Source of the DNA: Aquabacterium soli
GTDB lineage: Bacteria; Pseudomonadota; Gammaproteobacteria; Burkholderiales; Burkholderiaceae_C
Length of the DNA: 64,000 bases
Direction of reading: 5' to 3'
Assembly: GCF_003933735.1 (NCBI RefSeq)
Contig: NZ_RSED01000007.1
Span: 124,001 to 188,000, forward strand
The position numbers and the translations under genes are program-made. Of the stretch, positions 32,742-40,821 are shown piece by piece. The notes beneath the pieces are model-generated. The model was not told the origin of the DNA. It saw nothing but the letters and a program-made list of their open reading frames with translations, and did no database searches. Position 1 is the first letter of the stretch, and each line of letters starts with the position of its first letter.

Positions 32742-33955
32742 CAGACAACTTGACCGATCTTGAAGATGGGCAGGTACATGGCCACCACGATGCCGCCGAT
32801 CAAGGTGCCCAGGAACACGATGATGATGGGCTCCATCAGGCTGGAAAGGCCCTGCACCAGCTCGTCGACCTCACCCTCGTAGATGTCGGCAGCCTTTGCC
32901 AGCATGGCGTCAAGCGCACCGGACTCTTCCCCAATGGACGCCATTTGCAGCACCATGATGGGAAAGATGTTGGTGCTTTGCATCGAGGTGGTCAGGCTGG
33001 TACCGGTGGAAACGTCTTTTTGGATCTTCTCTGTGGCTTCGGCAAACACGGCATTGCCAGCGGCGCCGCCGACGGAGTCCAGGGCTTCAACAAGCGGCAC
33101 ACCGGCCGCGAACATGGTTGAGAGGGTGCGCGTCCAGCGGGCCACGGCCGACTTGTAGAGCAGGCCCCCGAACACCGGGATCTTCAGCAGCCAGCGGTCC
33201 ATGGTCTTTTGCATCTTCTCGGAGCGCTTCCAGGTCTGGAAGAAGAAGTACACACCGCCGCCGATGAACCCGAACATCGCCCACCAGTAGCTCACGAAGA
33301 ACTCTGACATGGCGATGACCAGCATCGTCGGGGCCGGGAGTTCTGCGCCAAAGGATGAGAACACGTCCTTGAACGCGGGCACCACGAACAGCATGATCAC
33401 GGTGACCACGACGAAAGCCACCACCAGCACCGAGATGGGATACATCAGGGCTGACTTGATCTTCTGCTTGATGGCAAGCGTTTTTTCCTGGTAGGTGGCC
33501 AGGCGGTCCAGCAGTGTTTCCAGAATACCTGCCGCTTCACCGGCTTCAACCAGGTTGCAGTACAACGCGTCGAAGTACATCGGGTGCTTGCGGAAGGACT
33601 GCGACAGGCTGGTGCCGGTTTCCACGTCGCCACGGATGTCGTTGAGCAGCTTGGTCACACGCGGGTTGGTACTGCCGCGTGACACGATGTCAAAGGCCTG
33701 CAGCAGGGGCACGCCGGCACGCATCATGGTGGCCAGTTGTCGCGTGAAGACTGAGATGTCCTTGGCCTGGATGGATTTGCCGCCGCTGATGCGTCGCTTC
33801 TTGACCTTGTTGACCAGGATGCCCTGGCGACGCAGCGACGCACTGACCATGGCCTCGCCACCGGCCCGCATCTCGCCGCGCACGGCTTTGCCGGTCCTGT
33901 CCTTGCCTTCCCACTCGAAGACGAAATCCTGCGGTTTCTTGGCGGCGGTGGCCAT
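32741..33955 (-). CDS. pilC: Type IV pilus inner-membrane platform protein PilC
   Basis: PilC is the platform protein that couples the PilB motor to pilus growth. The 404 residues contain two T2SSF domains with FTRQLATMMRAGVPLLQAFD and RWTRTLSTMFAAGVPLVEALD as the matching repeats. FPIMVLQMASIGEESGALD and the C-terminal EPIIIVFLGTLIGGIVVAMYLPIF are family marks. I chose ATG 33955 (MATAAKKPQDFVFEWEG) because this is the typical opening. It sits 14 bases after pilB. No major pilin gene (pilA) is in the window. Confidence 0.96.
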   Translation of the reverse strand: MATAAKKPQDFVFEWEGKDRTGKAVRGEMRAGGEAMVSASLRRQGILVNKVKKRRISGGKSIQAKDISVFTRQLATMMRAGVPLLQAFDIVSRGSTNPRVTKLLNDIRGDVETGTSLSQSFRKHPMYFDALYCNLVEAGEAAGILETLLDRLATYQEKTLAIKQKIKSALMYPISVLVVAFVVVTVIMLFVVPAFKDVFSSFGAELPAPTMLVIAMSEFFVSYWWAMFGFIGGGVYFFFQTWKRSEKMQKTMDRWLLKIPVFGGLLYKSAVARWTRTLSTMFAAGVPLVEALDSVGGAAGNAVFAEATEKIQKDVSTGTSLTTSMQSTNIFPIMVLQMASIGEESGALDAMLAKAADIYEGEVDELVQGLSSLMEPIIIVFLGTLIGGIVVAMYLPIFKIGQVV

Positions 33956-33969
33956 AGGGTGGTGCTCCG

Positions 33970-35691
33970 TTATTCGTTGGTGGCCGAGATGACTTCTTCC
34001 AGCGTGGTGACGCCGCTGCGCACCTTGACCAGGCCGGACTGGCGCAGGTCTCGCACGCCTTCGCGCTGGGCCTGCTGGGCGATGTCCATGGCGGTGCCCT
34101 GGTTCAGGATGATGCGCTGCATCTCTTCGGTGATGGGCATGACCTGGTACAGGCCTACCCGGCCCTTGTAGCCGTTGTTGCAGCTGGAGCAGCCGATGGC
34201 CCGGTAGGGCTTCCAGTTGCCTTCGAGCTGCTCTTCGGTGAAGCCTGCCTTGAGCATGGCCTCGCGCGGGTATTCGGTGGGTGCCTTGCAGTTCTCGCAC
34301 AGTCGGCGCACCAGGCGCTGAGCCGTGATCAGGATCACGCTGGAGGCGATGTTGAACACGGGCACGCCCATGTTCATCAGGCGCGTGAGCGTGGTGGGCG
34401 CGTCGTTGGTGTGCAGGGTGGACATCACCATGTGGCCGGTCTGGGCGGCCTTGATGGCGATGTCGGCGGTTTCCAGGTCACGGATTTCACCGACCATGAT
34501 CACATCGGGATCCTGGCGCAGGAAAGCCTTGAGCGCGGTGGAGAAGTTCATCCCCGCCCGGTCGTTCACGTTGACCTGGTTGATGCCCGGCAGGTTGATT
34601 TCAGCCGGGTCCTCGACCGTGGAGATGTTGACGCCTGGCTGGTTCAGGATGTTCAGGCAGGTGTAGAGCGACACCGTCTTGCCCGAGCCGGTGGGACCCG
34701 TGACCAGCACCATGCCGTAGGGGCGCACGATGGCGTCCATCAGGCGGGCTTTTTCTTCAGGCTCGTAACCCAGCGCCTCGATGCCCAGCTTGGCGCTGGA
34801 CGGATCCAGGATCCGGATCACGATCTTCTCGCCAAAGAGCGTGGGCAGGGTGCTGACGCGGAAATCGATCGACTTGGTGCCGAACTTCAGCTTCATGCGG
34901 CCGTCTTGGGGCACGCGCTTTTCGGCGATGTCCAGGCGGGAGATGACCTTGATGCGGGAGGCCAGCTTGTCCTTGATGGCCACCGGAGGCTGGGTGATTT
35001 CACGCAGTTCTCCGTCGACACGGAACCGCACCCGGTAGTTGTATTCGTAGGGCTCGAAGTGCAGGTCGGAGGCGCGCATGTTGATCGCGTCCACCAGCAT
35101 CTTCTGCAGGAACTTGACGACAGGGGCATCCTCGACCTCGGACGCCAGGGACGATGGCTCCTGCTGGGGCTCGGTGGCATCGTCGGTGATGTCGAAATCG
35201 AAATCCTCGTTGGCCATCGCGGCGATCTGATCGCCGGCCGTGCCCGTGGTGCCTTCCAGCACCTTGACGAGCTTGTCATGTTCGACGATGACCCACTCAG
35301 GGTTGAGCTGGGTGGCGAACTTGATGCGCTCAATGGCCTCTTGATCGGTCGGATCGGCCCCGGCCACGAACAGGCGGCTGCCACGCTTGGACAGGACCAG
35401 CACCTGGTACTGGTTGGACAGCTTGGCGTCGATCACGCCCTGGGGCAGGCGCTGGATGTCCAGGGCACCCAGGTCGAGCAACGGCACGGACAGGGCGCGG
35501 GACAGGGTATGGGCCAGGTCGTCGGATTTGATCGAGCCTGCGGCAAGCAGTGTCGTGACGAAGCTGCGACGCTGCTCCCTCGCCGTGCGTGTCAGCTCTT
35601 CTGCCTGCCGGCTGTCGAGCTTGCCGGCATTGACCAGCACCCGGGCGACGCCGGACAGCGTTCCCGGTGATTCCGCCAAGGTGTCTGCCAT
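33970..35691 (-). CDS. pilB: Type IV pilus assembly ATPase PilB
   Basis: PilB is the hexameric ATPase that powers pilus extension. The 573 residues have an N-terminal MshEN/T2SSE_N region and a linker rich in acidic residues. The ATPase core has Walker A GPTGSGKT, the Asp box STVEDPAE, Walker B-type DPDVIMVGEIRD and the His box HTNDAPTTLTRLMNMG. A tetracysteine zinc site (CENC and CSSC) lies in the C-terminal domain. All motifs are intact. It starts at ATG 35691, with a hairpin (35727-35742) in the leader. It is the first gene of a pilB-C-D-coaE-zapD-yacG operon that continues into the three unknown genes. Confidence 0.97.
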   Translation of the reverse strand: MADTLAESPGTLSGVARVLVNAGKLDSRQAEELTRTAREQRRSFVTTLLAAGSIKSDDLAHTLSRALSVPLLDLGALDIQRLPQGVIDAKLSNQYQVLVLSKRGSRLFVAGADPTDQEAIERIKFATQLNPEWVIVEHDKLVKVLEGTTGTAGDQIAAMANEDFDFDITDDATEPQQEPSSLASEVEDAPVVKFLQKMLVDAINMRASDLHFEPYEYNYRVRFRVDGELREITQPPVAIKDKLASRIKVISRLDIAEKRVPQDGRMKLKFGTKSIDFRVSTLPTLFGEKIVIRILDPSSAKLGIEALGYEPEEKARLMDAIVRPYGMVLVTGPTGSGKTVSLYTCLNILNQPGVNISTVEDPAEINLPGINQVNVNDRAGMNFSTALKAFLRQDPDVIMVGEIRDLETADIAIKAAQTGHMVMSTLHTNDAPTTLTRLMNMGVPVFNIASSVILITAQRLVRRLCENCKAPTEYPREAMLKAGFTEEQLEGNWKPYRAIGCSSCNNGYKGRVGLYQVMPITEEMQRIILNQGTAMDIAQQAQREGVRDLRQSGLVKVRSGVTTLEEVISATNE

Positions 35692-35726
35692 GTCCTGAAT
35701 AGATGAAGCGCGTTTTTACCGATTAT

Positions 35727-35742
35727 CTGGGCGAATGCCCAG
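35727..35742 (-). other. Stem-loop in the pilB leader
   Basis: CTGGGC (35727-35732) and GCCCAG (35737-35742) form a perfect six-base stem with a four-base loop, 36-51 bases upstream of the pilB ATG. On the - strand no T-run follows, so it is not a usual terminator. It could be a leader structure or chance. The rest of the 162-base gap (35692-35853) holds nothing I can identify. Confidence 0.3.
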
Positions 35743-35853
35743 TCGGACCAAAGGACGAATGTAAACGTTGCCGTGTCATCGTCTAGTGAGATTTGCCCTC
35801 GACTGAAGGTGTATTGCAACATCTTCGGCGCGCTGGACACCGTCTCATGATTT

Positions 35854-36798
35854 TCAACGGGCGGTGTATTGTCCTTTCACCACTTTTCGGAACCCCTTCC
35901 AATAGCTGCCATAGTGGCGGCCGGCAAGGTAGAAATCATTCCAAAGCAGTCGGGTCATCAGGCGCGTGACCCTGCTTTGCCCCGCGTCGCGCCCGTGCAG
36001 TTCTTCCACGGTGAAGCACTGAGCCTGTTCCTTTACAACCCCTTCGAACGGGGCCATCTGGAAGTCGTAGGGTACAAGGGTAACGTGGCCGCCGTAGAAC
36101 TTTTCCCACTTGAGGCGAATGGACCGAGAGTCCAGCATGACACAGTGGGCCCGTAGGGCTGCCACGCTGTCTTCGATGGTGTTCCGGAAAACCCAAGCTC
36201 TGCTGACAAGCAGGTGTCTGTAAAGGCGGCTTTCTGGCCATTGCTCGATGGTGAGCAGGCTTTTGCTGGCGCGTGATGTTTCACGGATCGCCATGTGATC
36301 ATCCAGTTCAGTTTGCGCAAAAAACTGGGCCGGGTAGTAATCCAACAATGTTGCTTTGAGCGCGATCAGGAACATGTCTGACGGATGGTAGAGCCTGTCC
36401 TTGCGTGTGTAGCAGTTCGTCGTGAGAAGGGCGCCTGCTTGCAGAGCATGCTGGTGCATCGCAATGATGTTCCGCACCTTGGCGAGGGAGACCCGCTGAT
36501 CGGAGCGGAGCTTGACAATGATTCGATCGTTGGCATCGACACTCTGCATGCCTGACCGGACCATGTTGATCTGTCGGTTGATGTTGGCGAAACCGGGGTT
36601 TCGGACATCATCAACCAGCGCTACTCTCGCCCATTCCAGTGCATCCCTGGCCGTTGTGCGAAGCTTGGCTTCTTCCTTCTTGTAGGTGACGATGACGCAG
36701 TCATCCACGAGCCCGTTTTCGACGGCTTTGCGTCCGTCAGCCAGTACCAGACGAGAGTAATCGGAGATCGGCCCGTGGATCAGCAGAGTGATAGGCAT
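35854..36798 (-). CDS. WavE-family lipopolysaccharide synthesis protein, copy 1
   Basis: The WavE family is tied to LPS core or capsule synthesis and is thought to hold glycosyltransferases. This 314-residue member shows PITLLIHGPISDYSRLVLADG, a Rossmann-like opening. It then has IIVKLRSDQRVSLAKV (acidic/basic motif), YHPSDMFLIALKATLLDYY and a C-terminal RLLWNDFYLAGRHYG. I chose ATG 36798; ATG 36810 would add four residues. It overlaps the upstream glycosyltransferase stop by 62 bases, unusual for this locus, so one of the two ends may be mis-set. It is the last gene of the long - strand operon. Confidence 0.75.
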   Translation of the reverse strand: MPITLLIHGPISDYSRLVLADGRKAVENGLVDDCVIVTYKKEEAKLRTTARDALEWARVALVDDVRNPGFANINRQINMVRSGMQSVDANDRIIVKLRSDQRVSLAKVRNIIAMHQHALQAGALLTTNCYTRKDRLYHPSDMFLIALKATLLDYYPAQFFAQTELDDHMAIRETSRASKSLLTIEQWPESRLYRHLLVSRAWVFRNTIEDSVAALRAHCVMLDSRSIRLKWEKFYGGHVTLVPYDFQMAPFEGVVKEQAQCFTVEELHGRDAGQSRVTRLMTRLLWNDFYLAGRHYGSYWKGFRKVVKGQYTAR

Positions 36799-38506
36799 GG
36801 TCTGGAACAAATGGAAAGTGTCGGCGGCTCAGGTAGGTCTGCAGCGCGATGGACTTGCGAGACAGAATAGCCTGAGGGTGGCACAAATAAGCAAACTCTC
36901 TGGCACTGCACAAGCTGGCGGCCAAGTGTTCATGCAACGAGGTACATCCCAGTTGCTGATTGGCTGGCCCAGACAGAAATCCGAGGAAGGCTGGCAACGT
37001 CTTGGCGCGAAGGGCAATGGCCAGTGAGGTCGATCCCACATAGGCCTTGCTCAGCGCCACGGGGGTTGCCGGAAGAAGGTGGTTTGCGTCTTTGGCCAAC
37101 GAAACAAGTGCCATCACGACCGCCAAAGGCGTGTCGTCGAAAAAAAACACCCCGACAGTGTCATCCTGGCCGTTGGGATCGAATGCATCGTGGCCTGAGT
37201 GGAATTCGATAGAGGGATACTTGGCCTTGACCGCGGCCGCGAGCCTGCGCCCCTTCTTGGTGGGCTCGTCTAGAATCAGCAGCAGCTTGGCATTGTGCGA
37301 CGCAGTCGGCTTCTCCACCTTGATCTGACTGTATATATCCAGACGCTTCAAAGTGGTGTTGGCCACAGATACGGCAAGACTGAGCCGTCGAAATTGCTCA
37401 TCCGCGATGCCAAGCAACTGTTTTTTGGACATCGCTGAAACGCTCCGAAGTGCCCGCGACAATGATGTGCTATCGAGGGGGTCGAAGTAGAGGCCTGCGG
37501 AACCCACCATGTCAACCAAGCCCGATGCTTGCGAGCCCATCACCGGTAATCCCATGGAAATGGCCTCCAGGGCAGTGGTCGGGAAATTCTCGAATAGAGA
37601 CGGGATACAGAACAAGTCTGCTTCTTTATACAGGTGCTCCACGGCTTCTGGAGACGCAAAATCCCAGAAGCTGAAATGTTTTCGCAGGCTTGGAGGAATT
37701 TTTCTGTAACAAATTTCCCGATAATCTTCACCAGTTCCCGGAACTCCCACGGTGTTACCCACGAAATTCACATGGACGGAGATGCCATCTTTCAATAGGT
37801 CCAGCGTCGCTGATATCAAATTTTCCTGGCGTTTACGCGGTTCGAAACGACCGAGGCTAAGAATGGTGAGGGTCTTTCCGCGAACTTCTTTACTTGGCAC
37901 CTCTGTTGCCTTTTCCACCAATGGAAAATAGGGGTGCAGGGGCGCGATGAAACGCCAGTCATATCGCTGGTGCAAGTATTGCGTCAAAAATGTGGAGACG
38001 CTGACATTGGCATCTGCGAGAATGCTTTGAGCGCTTTCCTGCGCATGCGCGCCCGCCAGGAAAGCGTCGGTGCAAGCCTCGAATTGAACTCCAGAGCCCC
38101 ATTCCCATATTTCCCTGCAACCAGTGTGGTGGTTGACGATGACAGGGAAGGCGCCGGTGAATCTGCCCACTGCCCTCTGTATAAGGTAATCCAAGCACAA
38201 AGCGCCGAATTCAGCGACCTCCACCCACGAAGGTTGAATTTGCTGAAGTTTCTTGGTGACAGTGCGCTGGGATGAAAAATCTAAGCCGGAAAGCTTATGA
38301 ATGGTGATGCGTTCGTTGGATATTTTCGTCTGATGCTGCACACAGAATACATGGATGTGAAAATCTGTGTGCGCCAAGATGCTGTCTACGAGATTCTTCA
38401 GATAGACCGCGATGCCGCCATGGCCAGGATAGCGGCCAAATTCATGGGCGACAAGGGCGATGCTTTTTGAACCTGCCGTTGCCGCTGTTTTTGCAACTGA
38501 GTCCAT
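36737..38506 (-). CDS. GT4 glycosyltransferase with long unknown C-terminal extension
   Basis: This 589-residue protein has a GT4 core in residues 1-395. IALVAHEFGRYPGHGGIAVYL at the N-terminus leads to HHTGCREIWEWGSG and ILSLGRFEPRKRQENL at the start of the nucleotide-sugar domain. The EX7E pair is in ENFPTTALEAISMGLP. Beyond the core, about 190 residues (from KPTASHNAKLLLILDEP) form a second, unrelated segment with VGVFFFDDTPLAVVMALV and SREFAYLCHPQAILSRKS-like helices, which I do not recognise. By hand count of sample lines its GC is 47-53%, while pilB lines are about 72%, suggesting recent transfer. Confidence 0.8.
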   Translation of the reverse strand: MDSVAKTAATAGSKSIALVAHEFGRYPGHGGIAVYLKNLVDSILAHTDFHIHVFCVQHQTKISNERITIHKLSGLDFSSQRTVTKKLQQIQPSWVEVAEFGALCLDYLIQRAVGRFTGAFPVIVNHHTGCREIWEWGSGVQFEACTDAFLAGAHAQESAQSILADANVSVSTFLTQYLHQRYDWRFIAPLHPYFPLVEKATEVPSKEVRGKTLTILSLGRFEPRKRQENLISATLDLLKDGISVHVNFVGNTVGVPGTGEDYREICYRKIPPSLRKHFSFWDFASPEAVEHLYKEADLFCIPSLFENFPTTALEAISMGLPVMGSQASGLVDMVGSAGLYFDPLDSTSLSRALRSVSAMSKKQLLGIADEQFRRLSLAVSVANTTLKRLDIYSQIKVEKPTASHNAKLLLILDEPTKKGRRLAAAVKAKYPSIEFHSGHDAFDPNGQDDTVGVFFFDDTPLAVVMALVSLAKDANHLLPATPVALSKAYVGSTSLAIALRAKTLPAFLGFLSGPANQQLGCTSLHEHLAASLCSAREFAYLCHPQAILSRKSIALQTYLSRRHFPFVPDHAYHSADPRADLRLLSSGTG

Positions 38507-38507
38507 G

Positions 38508-38837
38508 TCAATCGACCAAATATTTGTCGTTCTTGCTGGACGGAGTCTTTACCACAACTGTGGTGGTATCTTCCAAGGCGGTGAAATCGGTGGCTTCACC
38601 GGGCTCAATTACGATGATGTCGTTTTCATGGAAGATCTGATCGAACATGCGCACCTTGCCAGACGTTATAACGGTCCATTCAGTGCTGATTTTATGAAAG
38701 TGTTTGTGTTCGTGGCTACCTTGCGGATACTTCTTGACAGCAATCTCGAAATCCTTGCTTGCAAGGAGTGTCGGCTCAAAGTCACCCATGAACCATCCAC
38801 CCTTCATGTCGCCCAGTTTGAATACTTTCAAGGTCAC
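38508..38837 (-). CDS. Small cupin protein
   Basis: This 109-residue protein has a cupin pattern: two histidines in HEHKHFHKISTEW with a metal-type spacing, then EWTVITSGKVRM and the second conserved stretch DIIVIEPGEATDF. Cupins of this size in sugar loci are often isomerases, epimerases or binding proteins. Here it lies one base before the long GT4 gene and overlaps the degenerate nucleotidyltransferase as ATGA, so it belongs to the same pathway. The substrate cannot be told from sequence. Confidence 0.8.
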   Translation of the reverse strand: MTLKVFKLGDMKGGWFMGDFEPTLLASKDFEIAVKKYPQGSHEHKHFHKISTEWTVITSGKVRMFDQIFHENDIIVIEPGEATDFTALEDTTTVVVKTPSSKNDKYLVD

Positions 38838-39577
38838 CTCCTCATTTCCTGAACAGTTTCGAAGTTTTCGATCTGACGGGAGGTCTTGAGTGGATGGTAT
38901 CTGCTTCCGTCAATCCGCTCGATGCCGATGCGTTTTTGGCGCAAAAGCATCTGATTGATGGTCGGGGCGATGTAATAAGAACCGTTAACATGGTCATGCT
39001 TGCGGATCACGTCCTTGGCCGCTTCCACGAAGTCGGCCCCGCGCCTGTACCAGAAAAAAGTCGCGGCAGCGGTGTTGCTGATGGGGCGCTTCTCGGCCGC
39101 CAGGCTCACCAAGCCCTCAGAATTGGTCTTGACGTAGGAATATCGAGGATGGATGGAATTAAACGTCAATACGCCTCCATCGAGTTCCCGCTGGCGGAAT
39201 GTCTGGATGGTCGCAGCAAAGTCGACATCGACATACTCATTCACACCCAATATGAGCAGTTCGTCGTCGTGATCAATATACTGGGCCGCCAGCAAGGCCG
39301 TGCACACGGCGCCTTGGGTATTGCCCTTCGTGGTCACGAACTCCGCATTCGGGTGCAACAGTTTAGGCAAAGCGCCAATGCGGTAGGTGTCGATGTCGGA
39401 CGCTTGACAAGCAATGCCGATCCAGGCTGGCGATAGAGCGGTGCAAGATTCAACGAGGCGCTGGATCAGTGGCAAGCCCTTGACCTCTGCCATGAACGCT
39501 GGGAACGCGTCTCCACCCTGTCCGCTGACAGTAGCGCCTGCCCCAAGAATCAACACATTGATCTGCCGTTCAGCCAT
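38834..39577 (-). CDS. Nucleotidyltransferase-like protein with degenerate active site
   Basis: This 247-residue protein has the sugar-nucleotidyltransferase fold and aligns with the intact copy at 40822-41574. Shared stretches are the GAG loop near residues 12-14, the TQGAVCTALLAAQYID region (TEGAACTVLKARHLID in the other) and the NGSYYIAPTINQMLLR end (NGEFYVAPAYNTLIRR). Three catalytic positions differ. The Arg of GxGxR is lost (GAGATV), the PK lysine is Ala (FPAFMA), and the metal-binding Asp in SDQYID is Asn (VNEYVD). It is probably inactive as an NTP transferase and could regulate its partner, or use a different chemistry. Confidence 0.8.
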   Translation of the reverse strand: MAERQINVLILGAGATVSGQGGDAFPAFMAEVKGLPLIQRLVESCTALSPAWIGIACQASDIDTYRIGALPKLLHPNAEFVTTKGNTQGAVCTALLAAQYIDHDDELLILGVNEYVDVDFAATIQTFRQRELDGGVLTFNSIHPRYSYVKTNSEGLVSLAAEKRPISNTAAATFFWYRRGADFVEAAKDVIRKHDHVNGSYYIAPTINQMLLRQKRIGIERIDGSRYHPLKTSRQIENFETVQEMRR

Positions 39578-40193
39578 GGCTGACCTCCTGGATGCGAGCC
39601 TCGATGTTCTCGATATTCACTTCGTGTACATCCCGCACGCGCAGCAGGTGCGCACCGGATGCCAGAGCCGCCCTAACGCCGTTGTCATTGTCTTCCACGA
39701 TCAGGCATTCGTGGGGTTCCAGCCCCAAACCTTGCATGGCCGCAACGTAGATCTCTGGGTCTGGCTTGGGTTTGGCGACGTCTTCATTGGACAGCATCAG
39801 GTCCAGATAGCGCACCAGATTGGAGCGTTCCATCATGGTGTGCACTGTTGATCGAATGGAGTTTGACGCCACCGCCAACTTGTATCCTTGTGCTTTCAGT
39901 GTCGACAGCGCCAGTTCGTGTGAAAAGGTTGGACGGCACTGGGTATGCACGATCTCCATCGTGTACTGCTGCTTCATCTCATTGATGAAGCCGTGCAAGG
40001 ACCTTGGCAGGTCACTCTCGATGCTGAGCATTTCAAGTTTCTTGGAGGTGGGCAGCCCGTCGTACGTGGACAGATGCGCGTAGCGTGAGATTTCGAACCC
40101 GAACAGGCGCAGGGCGCGGTTGAGCGCTTCATAGTGCCAGTCCCTTGCTTCGATCAGGACGCCATCCATGTCGAAGATCACTGCTTTGATCAT
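39570..40193 (-). CDS. HAD-superfamily phosphatase/phosphoglucomutase-like hydrolase
   Basis: This 207-residue haloacid-dehalogenase enzyme has the nucleophile motif FDMDGVL (D8, D10), the SNSIRS motif II, a lysine (KPKPDPEIY) and the acidic motif IVEDNDNGV. It has a cap domain after motif I and resembles the beta-phosphoglucomutase/phosphatase type (HAD-IA). I chose ATG 40193, overlapping the stop of the phosphodiesterase-like gene (ATGA). It probably removes phosphate from a sugar or glycerol phosphate precursor of the pathway in this operon, but the substrate is inferred only. Confidence 0.85.
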   Translation of the reverse strand: MIKAVIFDMDGVLIEARDWHYEALNRALRLFGFEISRYAHLSTYDGLPTSKKLEMLSIESDLPRSLHGFINEMKQQYTMEIVHTQCRPTFSHELALSTLKAQGYKLAVASNSIRSTVHTMMERSNLVRYLDLMLSNEDVAKPKPDPEIYVAAMQGLGLEPHECLIVEDNDNGVRAALASGAHLLRVRDVHEVNIENIEARIQEVSHG

Positions 40194-40819
40194 GGGGCGA
40201 CTCCAAGAATATGGTGCCTGGCCTGATCGGGCAGGTCTGTGCACAGTGTCAGCAATGAGGTGTCTTGAAGGGACATCAGTTCTTTCCACAAGGGGATGGG
40301 ATCGCGGCGATGGAGTTCGGGCGAAACCAGGCATACGGGCTTGCCCCAAGCCAGCACGCGGCTGACCTCCCGGGCATCCAACCAGGGTGTATCCAGGGCA
40401 TCGAGCCAGATGCCGGAAGCTCGTTCAAGGTATGCCGGTTGTCGTTCGACCTCGCTGCAGCGCGTGTAGGTAGGGTTGCCGGCCGACAGGTGGCCTCGCA
40501 TATCCGGCACGGACATGTCAAAAACGAACCAGTCCAATCCGGGGAGCGCGCTCACTTGCGATTGCAGCGCCTGGGCCAGCCCATCGGCCTTGATATTGAT
40601 GGCCAGCGGAACCCCGTGGAGATGCGCCATGTCCAGCACAGGCTGAAGGGGCAGCACCTTGTCACGAAGAGGCATGTCGTGCGAGATGACCAGTTGCCCG
40701 TCCAAGTCTCGCACATCTGTTTCCGTGCCGTAGCCTGCCGCGAAAGAGCGCTCGAAAGCCGCCATGGTGTTTTTTTCGGCGGGAGAACGCCACCACCCGC
40801 GGTGGGAGATGATGCGCAT
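40190..40819 (-). CDS. Glycerophosphodiester phosphodiesterase-like protein
   Basis: This 209-residue protein looks like a short GDPD TIM barrel. It begins with IISHRGWW (H6, R7), then GTETDVRDLDGQLVISHD with E33, D35 and H47, D48, the metal/acid-base residues of the family. Strand INIKADG fits the usual ELK/K strand but is modified. At 209 residues it is slightly shorter than typical GDPDs (about 230-250). No signal peptide is present, so it acts in the cytoplasm. Its place between a HAD phosphatase and a nucleotidyltransferase suggests work on a phosphodiester-linked small precursor. Confidence 0.78.
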   Translation of the reverse strand: MRIISHRGWWRSPAEKNTMAAFERSFAAGYGTETDVRDLDGQLVISHDMPLRDKVLPLQPVLDMAHLHGVPLAINIKADGLAQALQSQVSALPGLDWFVFDMSVPDMRGHLSAGNPTYTRCSEVERQPAYLERASGIWLDALDTPWLDAREVSRVLAWGKPVCLVSPELHRRDPIPLWKELMSLQDTSLLTLCTDLPDQARHHILGVAP

Positions 40820-40821
40820 GT

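Noticed and set aside
34411..35670. 419-codon + strand frame
   Set aside because: It is antisense to pilB, which is intact.
35592..35840. Short - strand frame upstream of pilB
   Set aside because: It overlaps the pilB start in another frame, has no homology character and no ribosome binding site.
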